Assembly: GCA_041690515.1 (NCBI GenBank)
Contig: JAWLHF010000029.1
Span: forward strand, 1-32,211
Direction of reading: 5' to 3'
DNA length: 32,211 nt
From: BRH-c25 sp041690515
Lineage (GTDB): Bacteria > Bacillota > Clostridia > Lutisporales > Lutisporaceae
Made by a program: the position numbers and the translations under genes. Every line of letters starts with the position of its first letter. Within the stretch, counting starts at the first letter, position 1. The notes under the pieces are model-generated. The model was given only the letters and a program-made list of their open reading frames with translations. It did not search any database and was not told the DNA's origin. Shown here piece after piece: positions 31,988 to 32,211 of this stretch.

Positions 31988-32021
31988 AGTACTTGCATAA
32001 ATATGCTTATGACATTATAAT
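31988..32021 (+). promoter_or_regulatory. argC promoter with ARG-box half-conserved operator
   Basis: AGTACTTGCATAAATATGCTT (31989-32009) is an imperfect version of the argG operator; the left arm is identical and the right arm decays after TATGC. TTGCAT (31993-31998), 17 bases and TATAAT (32016-32021) repeat the argG promoter geometry exactly. Confidence 0.75.
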
Positions 32022-32100
32022 TATAATATAAGAATTCGCACTGCTTTAAGTATAATGGGGTGTTTTAGAATTTAATTTCACCTGGTGGGGGGAGATTTTT

Positions 32101-32211
32101 GTGATTTGGGTCGGAATAATAGGTGTAAAGGGGTATTTTGGGGAGGCACTCTCAAAGCTGGTGGCAGGACATCCATCGGCACAGGTCAGCTCAGTAATGA
32201 ATATTCCTGAG
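32101..32211 (+). CDS. argC: N-acetyl-gamma-glutamyl-phosphate reductase, 5' end only
   Basis: The first 37 codons of a gene run off the right edge. They read MIWVGIIGVKGYFGEAL then SKLVAGHP, matching the NAD(P)-binding start of ArgC (canonical VGIIGATGYTGAEL followed by LLxxHP). Lys10 and Phe13 replace the usual Thr residues in the glycine-rich loop, which is slightly unusual. The start is GTG 32101 after GGGGGGAGA. The promoter and operator upstream match those of argG, supporting an arginine gene. The remainder, including the catalytic cysteine, is outside the window. Confidence 0.85.
   Translation, partial: MIWVGIIGVKGYFGEALSKLVAGHPSAQVSSVMNIPE

Overview
The window is an AT-rich chromosomal segment from an endospore-forming, anaerobic-type Gram-positive bacterium of the class Clostridia. 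Evidence for this: sporulation genes (spmA, spmB, cwlD, a ytvI-like gene), AbrB with a Spo0A-type box, a T-box leader on metG, strong purine-rich ribosome binding sites, an oxygen-sensitive two-subunit fumarase, a small two-cluster ferredoxin, and a probable UGA-encoded selenoprotein. Gene order from the PLP decarboxylase-like gene to ksgA (yaaO, yaaQ/darA, yaaR, holB, ricT, trmN6, rsmI, abrB, metG, tatD, yabE, rnmV, ksgA) is the conserved origin-proximal block of Firmicutes. tmk is missing from its usual place and several extra genes are inserted. There are no phage genes, transposase genes or CRISPR arrays.

Layout. 1-555 is non-coding with an inverted repeat at the edge, followed by an orphan PAS histidine kinase (556-1878). 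A convergent AI-2E/YtvI-type membrane protein (2058-3122, minus) follows. 3472-9161 is one tightly spaced plus-strand run: fumarase alpha and beta, the PLP enzyme, DarA, YaaR, HolB and RicT. A ferredoxin with its own terminator, then trmN6 and rsmI, lead to a 64-codon gene with an in-frame TGA at a CxxC position (11204-11398). Minus-strand abrB and cwlD follow. 12727-18957 carries a Rieske-tailed FAD oxidoreductase, a nitrilase-family hydrolase, peptidase T, spmA-spmB and a secreted transglutaminase-like protein. metG (19361-21325) sits behind a T-box. A 367-bp nested palindromic element separates it from tatD. A TatD-linked radical SAM gene, yabE, rnmV, ksgA, an unusual low-complexity protein (26336-27757) and rodA follow. 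The right end is arginine biosynthesis: argG-argH and the start of argC, with matching promoter-operators.

Regulation is unusually readable. abrB has a SigA-type promoter with a Spo0A box just downstream. metG has promoter, T-box and terminator. argG and argC share a TTGCAT-N17-TATAAT promoter whose -35 lies in a TTGCATA palindrome (likely ArgR). yabE has a consensus promoter whose -35 lies in a 10-bp inverted repeat. spmA and the 26336 gene have hairpins covering their ribosome binding sites.

The most notable observation is the 11204-11398 gene: a DUF1858/hybrid-cluster-associated redox domain reading C-L-G-U, with hairpins right after the UGA. Other points for follow-up are the low-complexity protein with Cys repeats and a SigK-like promoter, the nested palindromic element, and a GEMM-like RNA fold before the arg operon. 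All calls were made by eye from sequence; no database search or folding program was run.
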